64,000 bases of DNA from Paludibacteraceae bacterium (GTDB lineage: Bacteria; Bacteroidota; Bacteroidia; Bacteroidales; Paludibacteraceae). A model generated the notes under the pieces. The model did no database searches, was not told the DNA's origin, and saw nothing but the letters and a program-made list of their open reading frames with translations. Both the position numbers and the translations under genes were made by a program. Location of the stretch: positions 62,001-126,000 of the forward strand of contig JAKSNH010000006.1 in NCBI GenBank assembly GCA_024399955.1, in the 5' to 3' direction. Shown one piece after another: positions 15,857 to 24,880 of the stretch (positions are counted from its first letter, which is position 1; every line of letters begins with the position of its first letter).

Positions 15857-16344
15857 TATTGTACCACGGTAGTAATATGGATATAGAGCAGATTAACCTC
15901 AAAGCTGGAATTCCCTACAAGGATTTTGGACAAGGTTTCTATTTGACGCCGGACATTAAAACGGCGAAACGGATGGCTCAAAAAAAAGTAAATCTATTTG
16001 GCGGTACTCCTACTCTTATTACGTACGACTTTAAGGATGATGCATTAGAACGCACTTCCTTGAAAATCAAGTGTTTCCCCGAGAAAGCAACTGCGGAATG
16101 GTTTCTCTTTATTGATGCTAACCGTGACCACAAGCTTCCGCACCCTACTCATGATTATGATATAGTGATTGGTCCTATTGCCGATGATGGTGTTGTGCTT
16201 CAATTGACTAATTTTCATCGCGGAACAAGCACCGCAGAACAAGCCGCACTTGATTTACAAGACAAATATTTAGATCAGCAATATTTCTTTGGTTCAGAAG
16301 CAGCTTTACAAATGATTCAAAAGGTTAATTCAGAAAAGCTATGA
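15853..16344 (+). CDS. DUF3990 protein, ADP-ribosyltransferase-like putative toxin (copy 1)
   Basis: 163 residues. LYHGSN (3-8), DFGQGFYLTPD and HDYDIVIGPIADDGV are DUF3990 hallmarks. The Y-H-G and G-x-G-F-Y-L motifs fit the nucleotide-pocket strands of the ADP-ribosyltransferase fold, and the conserved QYFFGSE near the C-terminus offers a candidate catalytic Glu; the family is placed with ADP-ribosyltransferases as far as I recall. NAD-dependent modification of a cell target is therefore the likely activity. ATG at 15853 overlaps the previous stop, and its own stop overlaps the next start (ATGA again). Confidence 0.82.
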   Translation: MILYHGSNMDIEQINLKAGIPYKDFGQGFYLTPDIKTAKRMAQKKVNLFGGTPTLITYDFKDDALERTSLKIKCFPEKATAEWFLFIDANRDHKLPHPTHDYDIVIGPIADDGVVLQLTNFHRGTSTAEQAALDLQDKYLDQQYFFGSEAALQMIQKVNSEKL

Positions 16345-16574
16345 CACGAGATCTAACACATAGTGAGATTGCGGAGATTTTGATTGAGAATATCTTGACG
16401 GAACTAACACAATATCTCATAACCGACTATGGCTATACTTTGGAGCAGTCGTTGGATTGTGTCTATTCTTCTAAACTGCTTTCTTTGCTTCAACAGGAGG
16501 ATGATGAACTTTATGTTCAAAGTCCTGCATATCTTTACGAACTGTTAAAACAAGAACTTCCACAAGCCGCATAA
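16341..16574 (+). CDS. Third gene of the DUF3791/DUF3990 module (copy 1)
   Basis: 77 residues, acidic and helical, no named family recognised. It overlaps the toxin gene by four bases. Its counterpart at 59738-59947 shares the pattern LIxxYGYxxExxLDxVYxS followed by YxQSxxYxYxxLxxE, so it is a fixed part of the module. It might be a second antitoxin component. Confidence 0.7.
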   Translation: MTRDLTHSEIAEILIENILTELTQYLITDYGYTLEQSLDCVYSSKLLSLLQQEDDELYVQSPAYLYELLKQELPQAA

Positions 16575-16607
16575 TGTATCATCCTTTGAAGGTGGTCGTG
16601 ATGAACG

Positions 16608-16865
16608 ATGGATAAGATAAAGGTTGAGAATTCAGAGATTTCTGTTATTTCTAATCTAGCAGGAGGAGATTATATCAGTCTGACAGACATGGCGCACAGC
16701 CAGATGCAAGAGCATATCATCTTTAAGTGGATGAGCCTAAAAAGTACGATTGAATACCTCGGAGAATGGGAGTTGTTATACAATCCAAATTTTAATTATA
16801 CCGAATTCGGTACAATTAGAAATGAGGCAGGAAGTAATAATTTTGTACTTTTGCATCTTAGATAA
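16608..16865 (+). pseudogene. KilA-N domain protein, 3'-truncated
   Basis: The 85-residue frame holds the start of a KilA-N DNA-binding domain: DYISLTDMAHSQ, then STIEYLGEWELLYNPNFNY and TEFGTIRNEAGSNNF, each typical. Family members run to about 250 residues or more, yet this one stops six bases before the right-hand repeat pair. KilA-N proteins come from phages and related mobile DNA and turn up in bacterial accessory regions. The truncation at the repeat suggests that recombination or insertion at the repeat removed the rest. Confidence 0.75.
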
Positions 16866-16872
16866 TTCCCCA

Positions 16873-16927
16873 AAAAATCGCGATTTCGTGCAGAATCGTT
16901 CATTAAAAAATCGCGATTTCGTGCAAA
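16873..16927. repeat. Right pair of 33-base-period palindromic repeats
   Basis: ATCGCGAT at 16877-16884 and 16910-16917, each followed by TTCGTGCA, exactly 33 bases apart as in the left pair. The pair starts just after the KilA-N fragment's stop and ends about 95 bases before the glyS promoter, marking the right edge of the accessory island. Confidence 0.9.
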
Positions 16928-17020
16928 GCCGAATTGGGATTATTAGACAATAAAAAATAATCTGAAATCCCATAATATGGCAATAATTTAGGAATAAAAG
17001 TAACTTTTTTGTCCAAAATA

Positions 17021-17052
17021 TTTGCGTATCCCAAATATTTGTCGTACCTTTG
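17021..17052 (+). promoter_or_regulatory. glyS promoter
   Basis: TTTG (17021-17024), 20 bases, TACCTTTG (17045-17052). The 5' leader begins with a small CTCAATTT / AAATTGAG hairpin. Confidence 0.85.
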
Positions 17053-17095
17053 CAGCTCAATTTAAAAAATTGAGAATAGTTAAAGAATAAAATAT

Positions 17096-18646
17096 ATGGC
17101 AACACAAGAAGAAACATTTAAAAAATTAGTCGCTCATTGCAAGGAATACGGCTTTGTTTTTCCTTCAAGCGAGATTTATGACGGTCTGGGCGCAGTTTAT
17201 GATTACGGTCAGAACGGCGTGGAGTTGAAGAACAATATCAAACGCTACTGGTGGGATAGTATGACCCTGCTGCACGAGAACATCGTGGGTATCGATGCCG
17301 CTATTTTCATGCACCCAACTACATGGAAGGCTTCCGGTCACGTAGATGCGTTCAATGACCCGCTGATTGATAATAAAGACAGCAAGAAACGCTATCGCGC
17401 AGATGTGCTCATCGAGGAGCAACTGGCTAAGATAGAGGACAAGATGAATAAGGAAGTGGAGAAGGCCGCTAAACGCTTTGGCGACAGTTTTGATGAGGCT
17501 ATGTTCCGTCAGACTAACCCTCGCGTATTAGAGCATCAGGCTAAGTGGGATGCCCTGCATGAACGTTACTCTAAGGCTATGAATGCCAACGACTTAGCTG
17601 AACTCAAACAAATCATCTTGGACGAGGAAATTGTTTGCCCTATCTCCGGAACACGCAACTGGACCGACGTTCGTCAGTTCAACCTGATGTTCCAAACCGA
17701 AATGGGTTCAACCGCCGATAGTAATATGAAGATTTACCTGCGCCCCGAGACGGCTCAAGGTATATTCGTTAATTACCTGAACGTACAAAAGACCGGTCGT
17801 ATGAAGATTCCTTTTGGTATCGCTCAAATCGGTAAAGCGTTCCGTAACGAAATCGTTGCTCGTCAGTTCGTATTCCGTATGCGTGAGTTCGAGCAAATGG
17901 AGATGCAGTTCTTCATCAAGCCCGGCACCGAGATGGATTGGTTCCAACATTGGAAAGAGTTCCGTCTCAAATGGCACAAAGCCCTTGGATTAGGTGACGA
18001 GAAATACCGCTTCCACGACCACGAAAAACTGGCTCACTACGCCAATGCCGCCACGGATATTGAGTTCCTCATGCCGTTTGGATTCAAGGAAGTAGAGGGT
18101 ATTCACAGCCGTACTAACTTCGACCTGTCGCAACATGCTAAGTTCTCAGGCAAGAAGATTGAGTACTTTGATCCGGAGCTTAACGAGAGTTATACTCCGT
18201 ACGTTATTGAGACCTCTATCGGCGTAGATCGTATGTTCCTGTCTATTATGTGCTCAGCATATAAAGAGGAGGCTCTGGAAGGTGGCGATACCCGCGTGGT
18301 ACTGAATTTACCTCCTGTGCTGGCTCCTGTTAAGGTATGCGTTATGCCGCTCGTTAAGAAAGACGGACTGCCAGAGAAAGCCCGCGAGATCATGGACCTG
18401 CTCAAGTTCGACTTCAAGACCCAATACGACGAGAAAGACTCGATTGGTAAGCGTTATCGCCGTCAGGACGCTATTGGTACACCTTTCTGCGTAACAGTAG
18501 ATCACGATACCCTTAACGACGGCTGCGTAACCGTTCGCTATCGCGACACCATGCAGCAAGATCGCATCAAGATTGAGGATCTGCACGAGTTAATCGGCAA
18601 GGCTGTTGATCCTAAGAACTTATATCGTAAGTTAATGGAAAAATAA
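17096..18646 (+). CDS. glyS: Glycine-tRNA ligase, dimeric type
   Basis: Charges tRNA-Gly with glycine in the cytoplasm. 516 residues, single-chain class II type. Visible signatures: FVFPSSEIYDGLGAVYDYG near the start, motif 2 region KIPFGIAQIGKAFRNEI with FRMREFEQMEMQFF, ETSIGVDRMFLS (motif 3), and a C-terminal anticodon-binding domain (APVKVCVMPLVKK; RRQDAIGTPFCVTVD). All parts are present. It is a single-gene unit; the next gene converges from the other strand seven bases after its stop. Gene naming varies (glyS or glyQS). Confidence 0.98.
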   Translation: MATQEETFKKLVAHCKEYGFVFPSSEIYDGLGAVYDYGQNGVELKNNIKRYWWDSMTLLHENIVGIDAAIFMHPTTWKASGHVDAFNDPLIDNKDSKKRYRADVLIEEQLAKIEDKMNKEVEKAAKRFGDSFDEAMFRQTNPRVLEHQAKWDALHERYSKAMNANDLAELKQIILDEEIVCPISGTRNWTDVRQFNLMFQTEMGSTADSNMKIYLRPETAQGIFVNYLNVQKTGRMKIPFGIAQIGKAFRNEIVARQFVFRMREFEQMEMQFFIKPGTEMDWFQHWKEFRLKWHKALGLGDEKYRFHDHEKLAHYANAATDIEFLMPFGFKEVEGIHSRTNFDLSQHAKFSGKKIEYFDPELNESYTPYVIETSIGVDRMFLSIMCSAYKEEALEGGDTRVVLNLPPVLAPVKVCVMPLVKKDGLPEKAREIMDLLKFDFKTQYDEKDSIGKRYRRQDAIGTPFCVTVDHDTLNDGCVTVRYRDTMQQDRIKIEDLHELIGKAVDPKNLYRKLMEK

Positions 18647-18653
18647 GAAATGG

Positions 18654-19217
18654 TTAATCGCACAGACTGAATAAGTCTGCGCGAGGATTAACCAGCATCA
18701 CGGGCACTTGGCTATGACGAATAGCATAGCGTTCCTGCGGACCAAATAACCAATCATCCAGTCCATACTCGCGACTGGCGGTGAGTAGGAGCAGTTGATG
18801 ACCGAAATCGCGTTGCCGCTCGGATGCTTCTTTATTAAGGGAAAATGAGTCTTTGAGGCCTTCATGCACCTCAAAGACTATTTTTTCGCCCGTCCGATCG
18901 GCTACCGAACGGATATGCGTAATAATCTTATTGAGATTAGTTTGGGCCTTACTGCCGTAATCCTTCGCCTTGAGCAGCACAATAGTTGCTCCGGTCTTGC
19001 GAGCCAGATACGTGCATAACTCAGCCTTATACACTTCCTCCTCTAACATTGTAACCGGCACCAAAATACGCTTAATCTCATCAATCGACCGCATCGTATT
19101 GGTCACAAATACATACGGACGTCTCTCTTCACGACAATCGTTCAGGAAACGTTGGATGGTGCGTCCGTTATTAGGGCACGTGATAAGTCTGATATCGTCG
19201 TTATTATCCCAAATCAT
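18654..19217 (-). CDS. UspA-like universal stress family protein
   Basis: 187 residues. The N-terminal 50 residues are unusual, then [18 protein letters not shown] and [18 protein letters not shown] give the first strand and helices of the UspA fold, and the end [12 protein letters not shown] matches the C-terminal strand of the family. The ATP-binding G-x2-G-x9-G(S/T) loop is not clearly present ([12 protein letters not shown] instead), so nucleotide binding is doubtful. It overlaps engB by four bases and is the last gene of the long minus-strand run that starts at dxs. Confidence 0.7.
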   Translation of the reverse strand: MIWDNNDDIRLITCPNNGRTIQRFLNDCREERRPYVFVTNTMRSIDEIKRILVPVTMLEEEVYKAELCTYLARKTGATIVLLKAKDYGSKAQTNLNKIITHIRSVADRTGEKIVFEVHEGLKDSFSLNKEASERQRDFGHQLLLLTASREYGLDDWLFGPQERYAIRHSQVPVMLVNPRADLFSLCD

Positions 19218-19816
19218 GCCTTTAATTGTGCATTGATATCTTCAATATAGGTGATGAGTTCATGCTCGCCCATGCCATTCTCAGCACTCGTGATAAAAAT
19301 AGGGGGCAGCTCTTCCCAGGTCTCTTGCAATCGCAGTTTATAATTACCGATGTTCTCACTCAATCGTCCTTTGCCTACTTTATCTGCCTTGGTAAAGACA
19401 ATAGCAAAAGGCACTTCGTTCTCGCCCAACCAATTCATGAAATCCAAGTCAATTTTTTGCGGCTCTAATCGACTATCAATCAGCACGAATAGACTTGTGA
19501 GTTGTTCGCGTAGCAGGCAATAACGCTCAATCATCTTGCGTAATTGTTCGCGTTGGGTCTGACTAATCTGCGCAAAACCGTATCCGGGTAAATCCACCAA
19601 ATGCCACGTGTTGTCAATCAAGAAGTGGTTGATCAGCAGCGTCTTACCGGGCTTCTGGGAGGTCTTAGCCAGTTTAGGGTTATGGCAGAGCATATTAATC
19701 AAACTGGATTTCCCCACGTTACTACGTCCAATAAACGCGTATTCGGGTAGGGTAGAAGCGGGACATTGCTTGACGTCCGGCGAAGAGATTACAAATGTTG
19801 ATTGATGTATTGGCAT
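19214..19816 (-). CDS. engB: Ribosome-biogenesis GTPase EngB (YihA/YsxC)
   Basis: Small GTPase needed for large-subunit assembly. 200 residues with G1 [14 protein letters not shown]2 region [15 protein letters not shown]3 DLPGYGFA, G4 TKADKV and a G5-like TSAENG. Length and motif order are standard. The start overlaps the end of coaE by 28 bases, and its stop overlaps the stress-protein start, so the three are translated from one message. Confidence 0.96.
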   Translation of the reverse strand: MPIHQSTFVISSPDVKQCPASTLPEYAFIGRSNVGKSSLINMLCHNPKLAKTSQKPGKTLLINHFLIDNTWHLVDLPGYGFAQISQTQREQLRKMIERYCLLREQLTSLFVLIDSRLEPQKIDLDFMNWLGENEVPFAIVFTKADKVGKGRLSENIGNYKLRLQETWEELPPIFITSAENGMGEHELITYIEDINAQLKA

Positions 19817-20370
19817 ATTTCCGTTATCGATTGTTGTCCGTCGTTATTAACGACTATTTGTGCTATTTGTGCCCGCTGCTCGTCCGTAGCCTGTGCGCGC
19901 ATACGTGCGTGTATCTTAGATAAGGTGCTATGATCGCGTTGCATTGCTCGCTGAACGCGAATATCCTCAGGAGCCGTTACTGCAATGACCTTGTCGCATA
20001 TACGATATAAACCGCTTTCCAGCAAAATAGCCGATTCAACGATAAGCGGTATCGGACGGGATTGGTTCATGGCAGCATGCCGATGCTCTATATCCGCCTG
20101 AACGGCAGGGTGCACAATGGCATTGAGTTGGGTTAAGAGAGTAGGTTGCTCAAAGACTTTATCGGCTACAACCGAAGATAAATAGTGGTTATCGGCATCG
20201 TAGCAATCGTTCCCTAATAGTGCCTTAATCTGAGCTATCACATCAGGGTCTTGCTCCATGATGCGCTTGGCCTGACTATCCGTATCATAGATAGTATAAC
20301 CCATTTGATAGAGTCCTCGTGCGATGGCACTCTTGCCGCTTCCTATGCCTCCTGTTAGTCCGATAATCAT
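19789..20370 (-). CDS. coaE: Dephospho-CoA kinase
   Basis: Last step of coenzyme A synthesis: phosphorylates dephospho-CoA. 193 residues with Walker [12 protein letters not shown] at 4-14, the [10 protein letters not shown] substrate region, [30 protein letters not shown] with the lid, and a C-terminal VVNNDG typical of CoaE. Complete. It follows the MBOAT gene by three bases. Confidence 0.96.
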   Translation of the reverse strand: MIIGLTGGIGSGKSAIARGLYQMGYTIYDTDSQAKRIMEQDPDVIAQIKALLGNDCYDADNHYLSSVVADKVFEQPTLLTQLNAIVHPAVQADIEHRHAAMNQSRPIPLIVESAILLESGLYRICDKVIAVTAPEDIRVQRAMQRDHSTLSKIHARMRAQATDEQRAQIAQIVVNNDGQQSITEICQYINQHL

Positions 20371-20373
20371 GGT

Positions 20374-21942
20374 TTAGAACTGGAAGTAAATAAACGGTTG
20401 CAAGTCTGCCGTTACGAATTGATATACCACAAAGACTACTACCGCTACGCAGATAACCATCAACCACCATGGCAGCATAGCAAAGTTGATGCGGTACCAT
20501 TGTTTGAACTTAGCCGGCAGCCAATGAATGAGCATACCACATATAAATAAGATAACCACGCTGCGATATTCCCATAGGAACATCGGAATAATGCTATTAT
20601 CCCATGCCCCGATAATCTGACCCATCATCTGCTTGGCAGTCTGCCATGCCACTTCATTGGCTGTTGCAGGATCCAAGTTGGAGCTGCTGCGGAAGAAGAG
20701 ACGGGTGAAGGTAATGAACGTGAAAGTAAGGGCAATACAGATGACATCATCAATGCCACGCACTACTTTATGGCGTTGGATAAAGCCCTCTATGCCCAGC
20801 CATTCTTTTACGCTGTGCCAGCACTTGGCCCATATCATACCAATGCCGTTCAGTCCGCCCCAAATAACAAAGTTCCAACTGGCTCCATGCCATAAACCAC
20901 CAATGAGCATCGTAGCAAAACTATTGACATTGGATGCCAGCAGTTTATTGGTCTTATATCCAAAGATGGTGCGGTTACCGCCCAGCGGAATATAAACATA
21001 CGACTTAAGCCAACGACTTAGACTTTGATGCCAGCGTCTCCAGAACTCCTGCGGATTACGAGATTTATAGGGCGAATCAAAGTTCTTAGGCAGGTAGAAT
21101 CCCATCAATAGGGCAACACCAATGGCGATGTCGGTATAACCGGAGAAGTCCGCATATACTTGCATCGAGTATGCAAAGAGTGCAAAGCAATTCTCAAAGC
21201 CGGTGAACAGCAGCGGATTCTCAAAGACGCGGTCGATAAGATTGACTGCCAAGTAGTCGCTTAATATAATCTTCTTTGCTAAGCCGTTTAGTATCCAGAA
21301 AACAGCTATACCCATCTGATGTCGGGTGAGGTGGAAGGGACGGTAGAGTTGCTGCACGAACTCCGAAGCACGTACGATAGGACCTGCCACTAACTGCGGG
21401 AAGAAACTGACGTACATGCCAAAGTCAAACAGGTTACGCACCGGCTGGACGTGACCGCGATACACATCTACTGTATATGAAATGACCTGGAAGGTATAGA
21501 ACGAAATACCGACCGGCAGAATGATTTTATCTACAATAGAGTAGTGCGTTCCAAAAATGGAATTAAACACATCTACTCCGAAATAGGCGTATTTATAATA
21601 GAAAAGGAATCCTAAGTCAATCAGGATGCTGACGACCAACCAAAACACACTCCAACCCTTATGCCCCTTATCCTTGGCTCGCTGTAGTCCGAAGGCCGTG
21701 AGGTAACTGGTGAGCGTAACCGTCATCAAAATAGCCAAAAAAACACCGCTCGTCTTGTAGTAGAAGAACCAACTAACCAACATCAAGTAGATATTGCGTA
21801 CATGCAGGTGCTGCGAACGGTTGCGACCAATGATAAGTGCATAGCCCAAATAAACAATGAGCAAGAAAACCCAAAAGTATAGTTGGGTAAACAGCAATGG
21901 ACTATTGCTGTCAAATGCAAATATATGTCGTAGTAAATCCAT
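20374..21942 (-). CDS. MBOAT-family O-acyltransferase (AlgI/PatA-like)
   Basis: 522 residues with about ten hydrophobic segments. Family motifs: FFPQLVAGPIVRASEF (180-195), GYTDIAIGVALLMGF, NPQEFWRRWHQSLSRWLKSYVYIPLGG, and GLWHGASWNFVIWG, whose His (352) is the catalytic histidine of membrane-bound O-acyltransferases. Proteins of this class move acetyl groups across the membrane to polysaccharide or peptidoglycan. The next gene upstream in the operon encodes an SGNH-like periplasmic protein, the usual partner that completes the transfer, so the two probably form one extracytoplasmic acetylation system. Acceptor unknown. Confidence 0.92.
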   Translation of the reverse strand: MDLLRHIFAFDSNSPLLFTQLYFWVFLLIVYLGYALIIGRNRSQHLHVRNIYLMLVSWFFYYKTSGVFLAILMTVTLTSYLTAFGLQRAKDKGHKGWSVFWLVVSILIDLGFLFYYKYAYFGVDVFNSIFGTHYSIVDKIILPVGISFYTFQVISYTVDVYRGHVQPVRNLFDFGMYVSFFPQLVAGPIVRASEFVQQLYRPFHLTRHQMGIAVFWILNGLAKKIILSDYLAVNLIDRVFENPLLFTGFENCFALFAYSMQVYADFSGYTDIAIGVALLMGFYLPKNFDSPYKSRNPQEFWRRWHQSLSRWLKSYVYIPLGGNRTIFGYKTNKLLASNVNSFATMLIGGLWHGASWNFVIWGGLNGIGMIWAKCWHSVKEWLGIEGFIQRHKVVRGIDDVICIALTFTFITFTRLFFRSSSNLDPATANEVAWQTAKQMMGQIIGAWDNSIIPMFLWEYRSVVILFICGMLIHWLPAKFKQWYRINFAMLPWWLMVICVAVVVFVVYQFVTADLQPFIYFQF

Positions 21943-21944
21943 TA

Positions 21945-23360
21945 TTAGTCTTGTTTAAGCAGCCATTGTGCTAATAGTTCACCTACTTTATCTGCTCCTT
22001 TGCGAGTAAAATGCACATAATCACTTCCTGCCAATCCTTGTTCCTTCCATCTAATCATACCTCCTTCTCCGCCCATGGCCTCAAAGATACTGAAGTAACC
22101 AATCTGCTCCTCAATCGCCATTTTACGCAGACTCTGCTCCATAAAAGGCAGCATCGCATAAGTGCGTAATTGTCCGCTCTTGCGCTCAATCATATCACTT
22201 GGACCAACAAAGAGAATACTGCTATTGGGTGCGAGCCGTTTCATCAACTGTACCTGGTTACGAATACGACGCACGTATTGGGTCACTTCTTTTGCTTGAT
22301 CCGTATAAGGCATCACATTACCTCCAAACTGCATGATGATAAGGCGCGTGGATGTCTGACTAAAATAGTCCTTGAGTTGCTTAGAGGATAGGGAAGTGAA
22401 GATCGTGCCGGCACAGCCACGCATGGGGATATTATCCACCGTAACGCCGTGGTCGTTCTCTAATGATATACCATAAACCTCACCTTTGCCCTTAAAATCA
22501 ATACGTAAGTAGGACGTATTGTCCGCAATGGTATAAACGTTGTCGTTTTTGATGAACGAACTATGTACCGTTGTGGTTATATCTCCGCTCTGCAGGATAC
22601 GCACGCGGTTGAAGTAACTTTCCGGATGCTTGTCCTTGCCGGTCGGCTTGATTTGAACACTTATATCCTCGCTGCCTACAACTAAACTGTCATCCATATA
22701 GGCAACGTGTCCCATTGGTCCATAGTTGGCACCTTTTCCGTTAGGCAGTCGATTGCTCTTAGGTCCATAGATCATGTACCGTTTAGGTCCTTCTCCGGTC
22801 TGCTGCACCTCACCATTCATGATTGTTGTTTGCGATACAGTCCGCATGCTGATGGTCTGATGCAGCGGAATCAAACCTACACCTCCGCCACCATATTGTT
22901 GCTGGCAAGCCCGCCTTACTTGCATCGTGATACGGTCGCCTTCAATCTGAGAGTCGCCGTAATGAACTACGCGAATAGGCATCGAATCCGCTTGCTGTAG
23001 TGATTCGTAAAAAATAGACAAGAACATACGTGTGTCAACACTATAGTCAATAGAATCAATAACCGGTGCTTTCGGACTCTCCGTTGTAGGTGCCTTCGTT
23101 GTCGTTGCCTCCGGGCACTCCGAAGTTGTCGTCGTCGTTGTCGGTGCCTCTGGGCACTCCGATATAGGTGTTGTCGTCGTCGTTGTCGTTGTCGTTAAAG
23201 CCGAGTCTGCTTCCAGTTCCAGCACCTCAGTTAATTGAGGTGTGCGAATCTCGTTGCCGAACCAATGACTGGTTGACGGCATCAAATAACAGATGGCTGC
23301 CAACAAAAGCATGCAGCAGCACATAAACAGAAAAATATGGAAGGGACGAAGTTGTTTCAT
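21945..23360 (-). CDS. SGNH/GDSL-like periplasmic protein, partner of the MBOAT acyltransferase
   Basis: 471 residues. A hydrophobic signal anchor at about 8-26, then a low-complexity linker (56-99) of Thr runs with repeated SECPEAP/T units, then an SGNH-like domain: VVHYGDSQIEGDR (132-144, block I), a MQFGGNVM block and a terminal SDYVHFTRKGADKVG with the Asp/His pair. The serine follows the GD as in GDS. The start overlaps the trkH stop as TAATG at 23360; a longer frame to 23447 lies inside trkH and is not used. The gene directly precedes the MBOAT gene (two bases), as for AlgI-type pairs. Confidence 0.82.
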   Translation of the reverse strand: MKQLRPFHIFLFMCCCMLLLAAICYLMPSTSHWFGNEIRTPQLTEVLELEADSALTTTTTTTTTPISECPEAPTTTTTTSECPEATTTKAPTTESPKAPVIDSIDYSVDTRMFLSIFYESLQQADSMPIRVVHYGDSQIEGDRITMQVRRACQQQYGGGGVGLIPLHQTISMRTVSQTTIMNGEVQQTGEGPKRYMIYGPKSNRLPNGKGANYGPMGHVAYMDDSLVVGSEDISVQIKPTGKDKHPESYFNRVRILQSGDITTTVHSSFIKNDNVYTIADNTSYLRIDFKGKGEVYGISLENDHGVTVDNIPMRGCAGTIFTSLSSKQLKDYFSQTSTRLIIMQFGGNVMPYTDQAKEVTQYVRRIRNQVQLMKRLAPNSSILFVGPSDMIERKSGQLRTYAMLPFMEQSLRKMAIEEQIGYFSIFEAMGGEGGMIRWKEQGLAGSDYVHFTRKGADKVGELLAQWLLKQD

Positions 23361-24877
23361 TATTTTTTCCACAAAATACGTGAGAACAACAATAGCACAG
23401 TAAAAATCTCCAAACGGCCAATCAGCATCACAAAGGTCATTATCCATTTGCCAATAGCAGGGAAGGAAGCATAAGTGCCGTCTGGACCGTAATGGCCGAG
23501 GCTCGGACCTATATTGCCCATGGCACTGACGCTAGCTCCAATGGATTCATCAAAGTCAACACCTAACGTGCAGAAAACCAAGGTCGAAACGACTACAATC
23601 ATGATGTAGAACACCATGAAGGCCATGACGTTATTGGTTGTTTGTTGAGTGATGGGACGACCGTTCATCTTAACCGGCACAACAGCATTGGGGTGGATGC
23701 GGCGCTTGAACTCCGCAATACCACTCTTGAAGAAAATCGCTATACGCACCCACTTGATACCTCCTGCCGTACTGCCGCTACTACCGCCGGTAAACATCAT
23801 AAAGAAGACGGTTACCCATAGTAACGAAGCCCAACGCGTATAGTCCGCTATAGCAAAACCGGTACTGGTCATCGTCGCTACCGTGGTAAAGAACGCCGTG
23901 CGGAAACTCTTTTCAAGAGAAGTAAAGATATTGAGCATCGTTAATTGTCCGCCATCAACGGTGAATTGACCATACAGCGTGAACCAATGGCGACCCATTA
24001 GTCCGATAGTCAGCAACAGGGTAACGGCAATGATGGCTGATATAAACCACTTGGCCTCCTCGTCTTGGGCTATCTTGCGGAATCGTCCCCGAGCCATCAG
24101 CACGATCGTGGCGAAGTTGATACTGGATAGCAGCATCACAATAGCAATCGTGTAATGGATGGCAGGGTTCTGAAAATAAGCGATGCTGGCGTTCTTGGTA
24201 GAGAAACCTCCGGTCGCTACCGTTGTAAGAGAGTGACAGATACTATCAAATCCGCTCATTCCTTCAAGGGACAGTAACCAAGCTTCAATGATGGTAAGCA
24301 GCAGGTACGTGAGCCATATATGCTTGCTGGTGTCCTTGATACGCGGAGAAATCTTCTCGTACTGTACGCCCGTCACTTCGGCGGCATATAACTGCATTCC
24401 ATTCAGTCCAAAAATTGGCAGGATAGCTATACTGAGTACGATGATTCCGCACCCGCCTAACCATTGTGTTAGGGATCGCCAAAAGAGAGCTCCGTGGGTG
24501 AGACACTCCACATCATTAAGGATAGTGGCACCAGTTGTAGTAAAGCCCGACATGGTTTCAAACCACGCATCGGTAATCGTGCTGATCTGTCCGCTGAGAT
24601 AGTAGGGTAGTAATCCAAAGATAGAGAACACAAGCCAAACACAGGCTACAATGACATATCCTTCTCGTTCACCCATCCGAGAAGAAGCATTGGCTCCGGC
24701 GGCTAAGCATATCAAACCACAAACAAGGGTTATTGCCACGGAGGTAAGGAATGCTCCAACGTCCGGGTCATGGTACCACCAACTCATGGCTGTTGCCAAG
24801 CCCATAAAGATGGCCTCAATGACTAAGAGGGCACCCATGGTTCGCAGAACCATTTTATTATTAAATACACGCGTCAT
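23360..24877 (-). CDS. trkH: TrkH-family potassium uptake protein
   Basis: Membrane subunit of a K+ uptake system. 505 residues, about ten membrane segments, with the repeated pore-type loops of the TrkH/KtrB fold: TTTGATIL near 115, TVATGGFSTKNAS near 215, TMTSTGFAIADY near 335 and a final AMGNIGPSLGHYG. All four filter regions are present. It lies three bases after trkA on the same strand, giving the regulatory and membrane subunits together. Confidence 0.95.
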   Translation of the reverse strand: MTRVFNNKMVLRTMGALLVIEAIFMGLATAMSWWYHDPDVGAFLTSVAITLVCGLICLAAGANASSRMGEREGYVIVACVWLVFSIFGLLPYYLSGQISTITDAWFETMSGFTTTGATILNDVECLTHGALFWRSLTQWLGGCGIIVLSIAILPIFGLNGMQLYAAEVTGVQYEKISPRIKDTSKHIWLTYLLLTIIEAWLLSLEGMSGFDSICHSLTTVATGGFSTKNASIAYFQNPAIHYTIAIVMLLSSINFATIVLMARGRFRKIAQDEEAKWFISAIIAVTLLLTIGLMGRHWFTLYGQFTVDGGQLTMLNIFTSLEKSFRTAFFTTVATMTSTGFAIADYTRWASLLWVTVFFMMFTGGSSGSTAGGIKWVRIAIFFKSGIAEFKRRIHPNAVVPVKMNGRPITQQTTNNVMAFMVFYIMIVVVSTLVFCTLGVDFDESIGASVSAMGNIGPSLGHYGPDGTYASFPAIGKWIMTFVMLIGRLEIFTVLLLFSRILWKK

Positions 24878-24880
24878 AGT

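Noticed and set aside
15516..16927. Possible CRISPR array from the 33-base period
   Set aside because: Only two repeats per site, palindromic core, similar spacers in both pairs and no cas gene.
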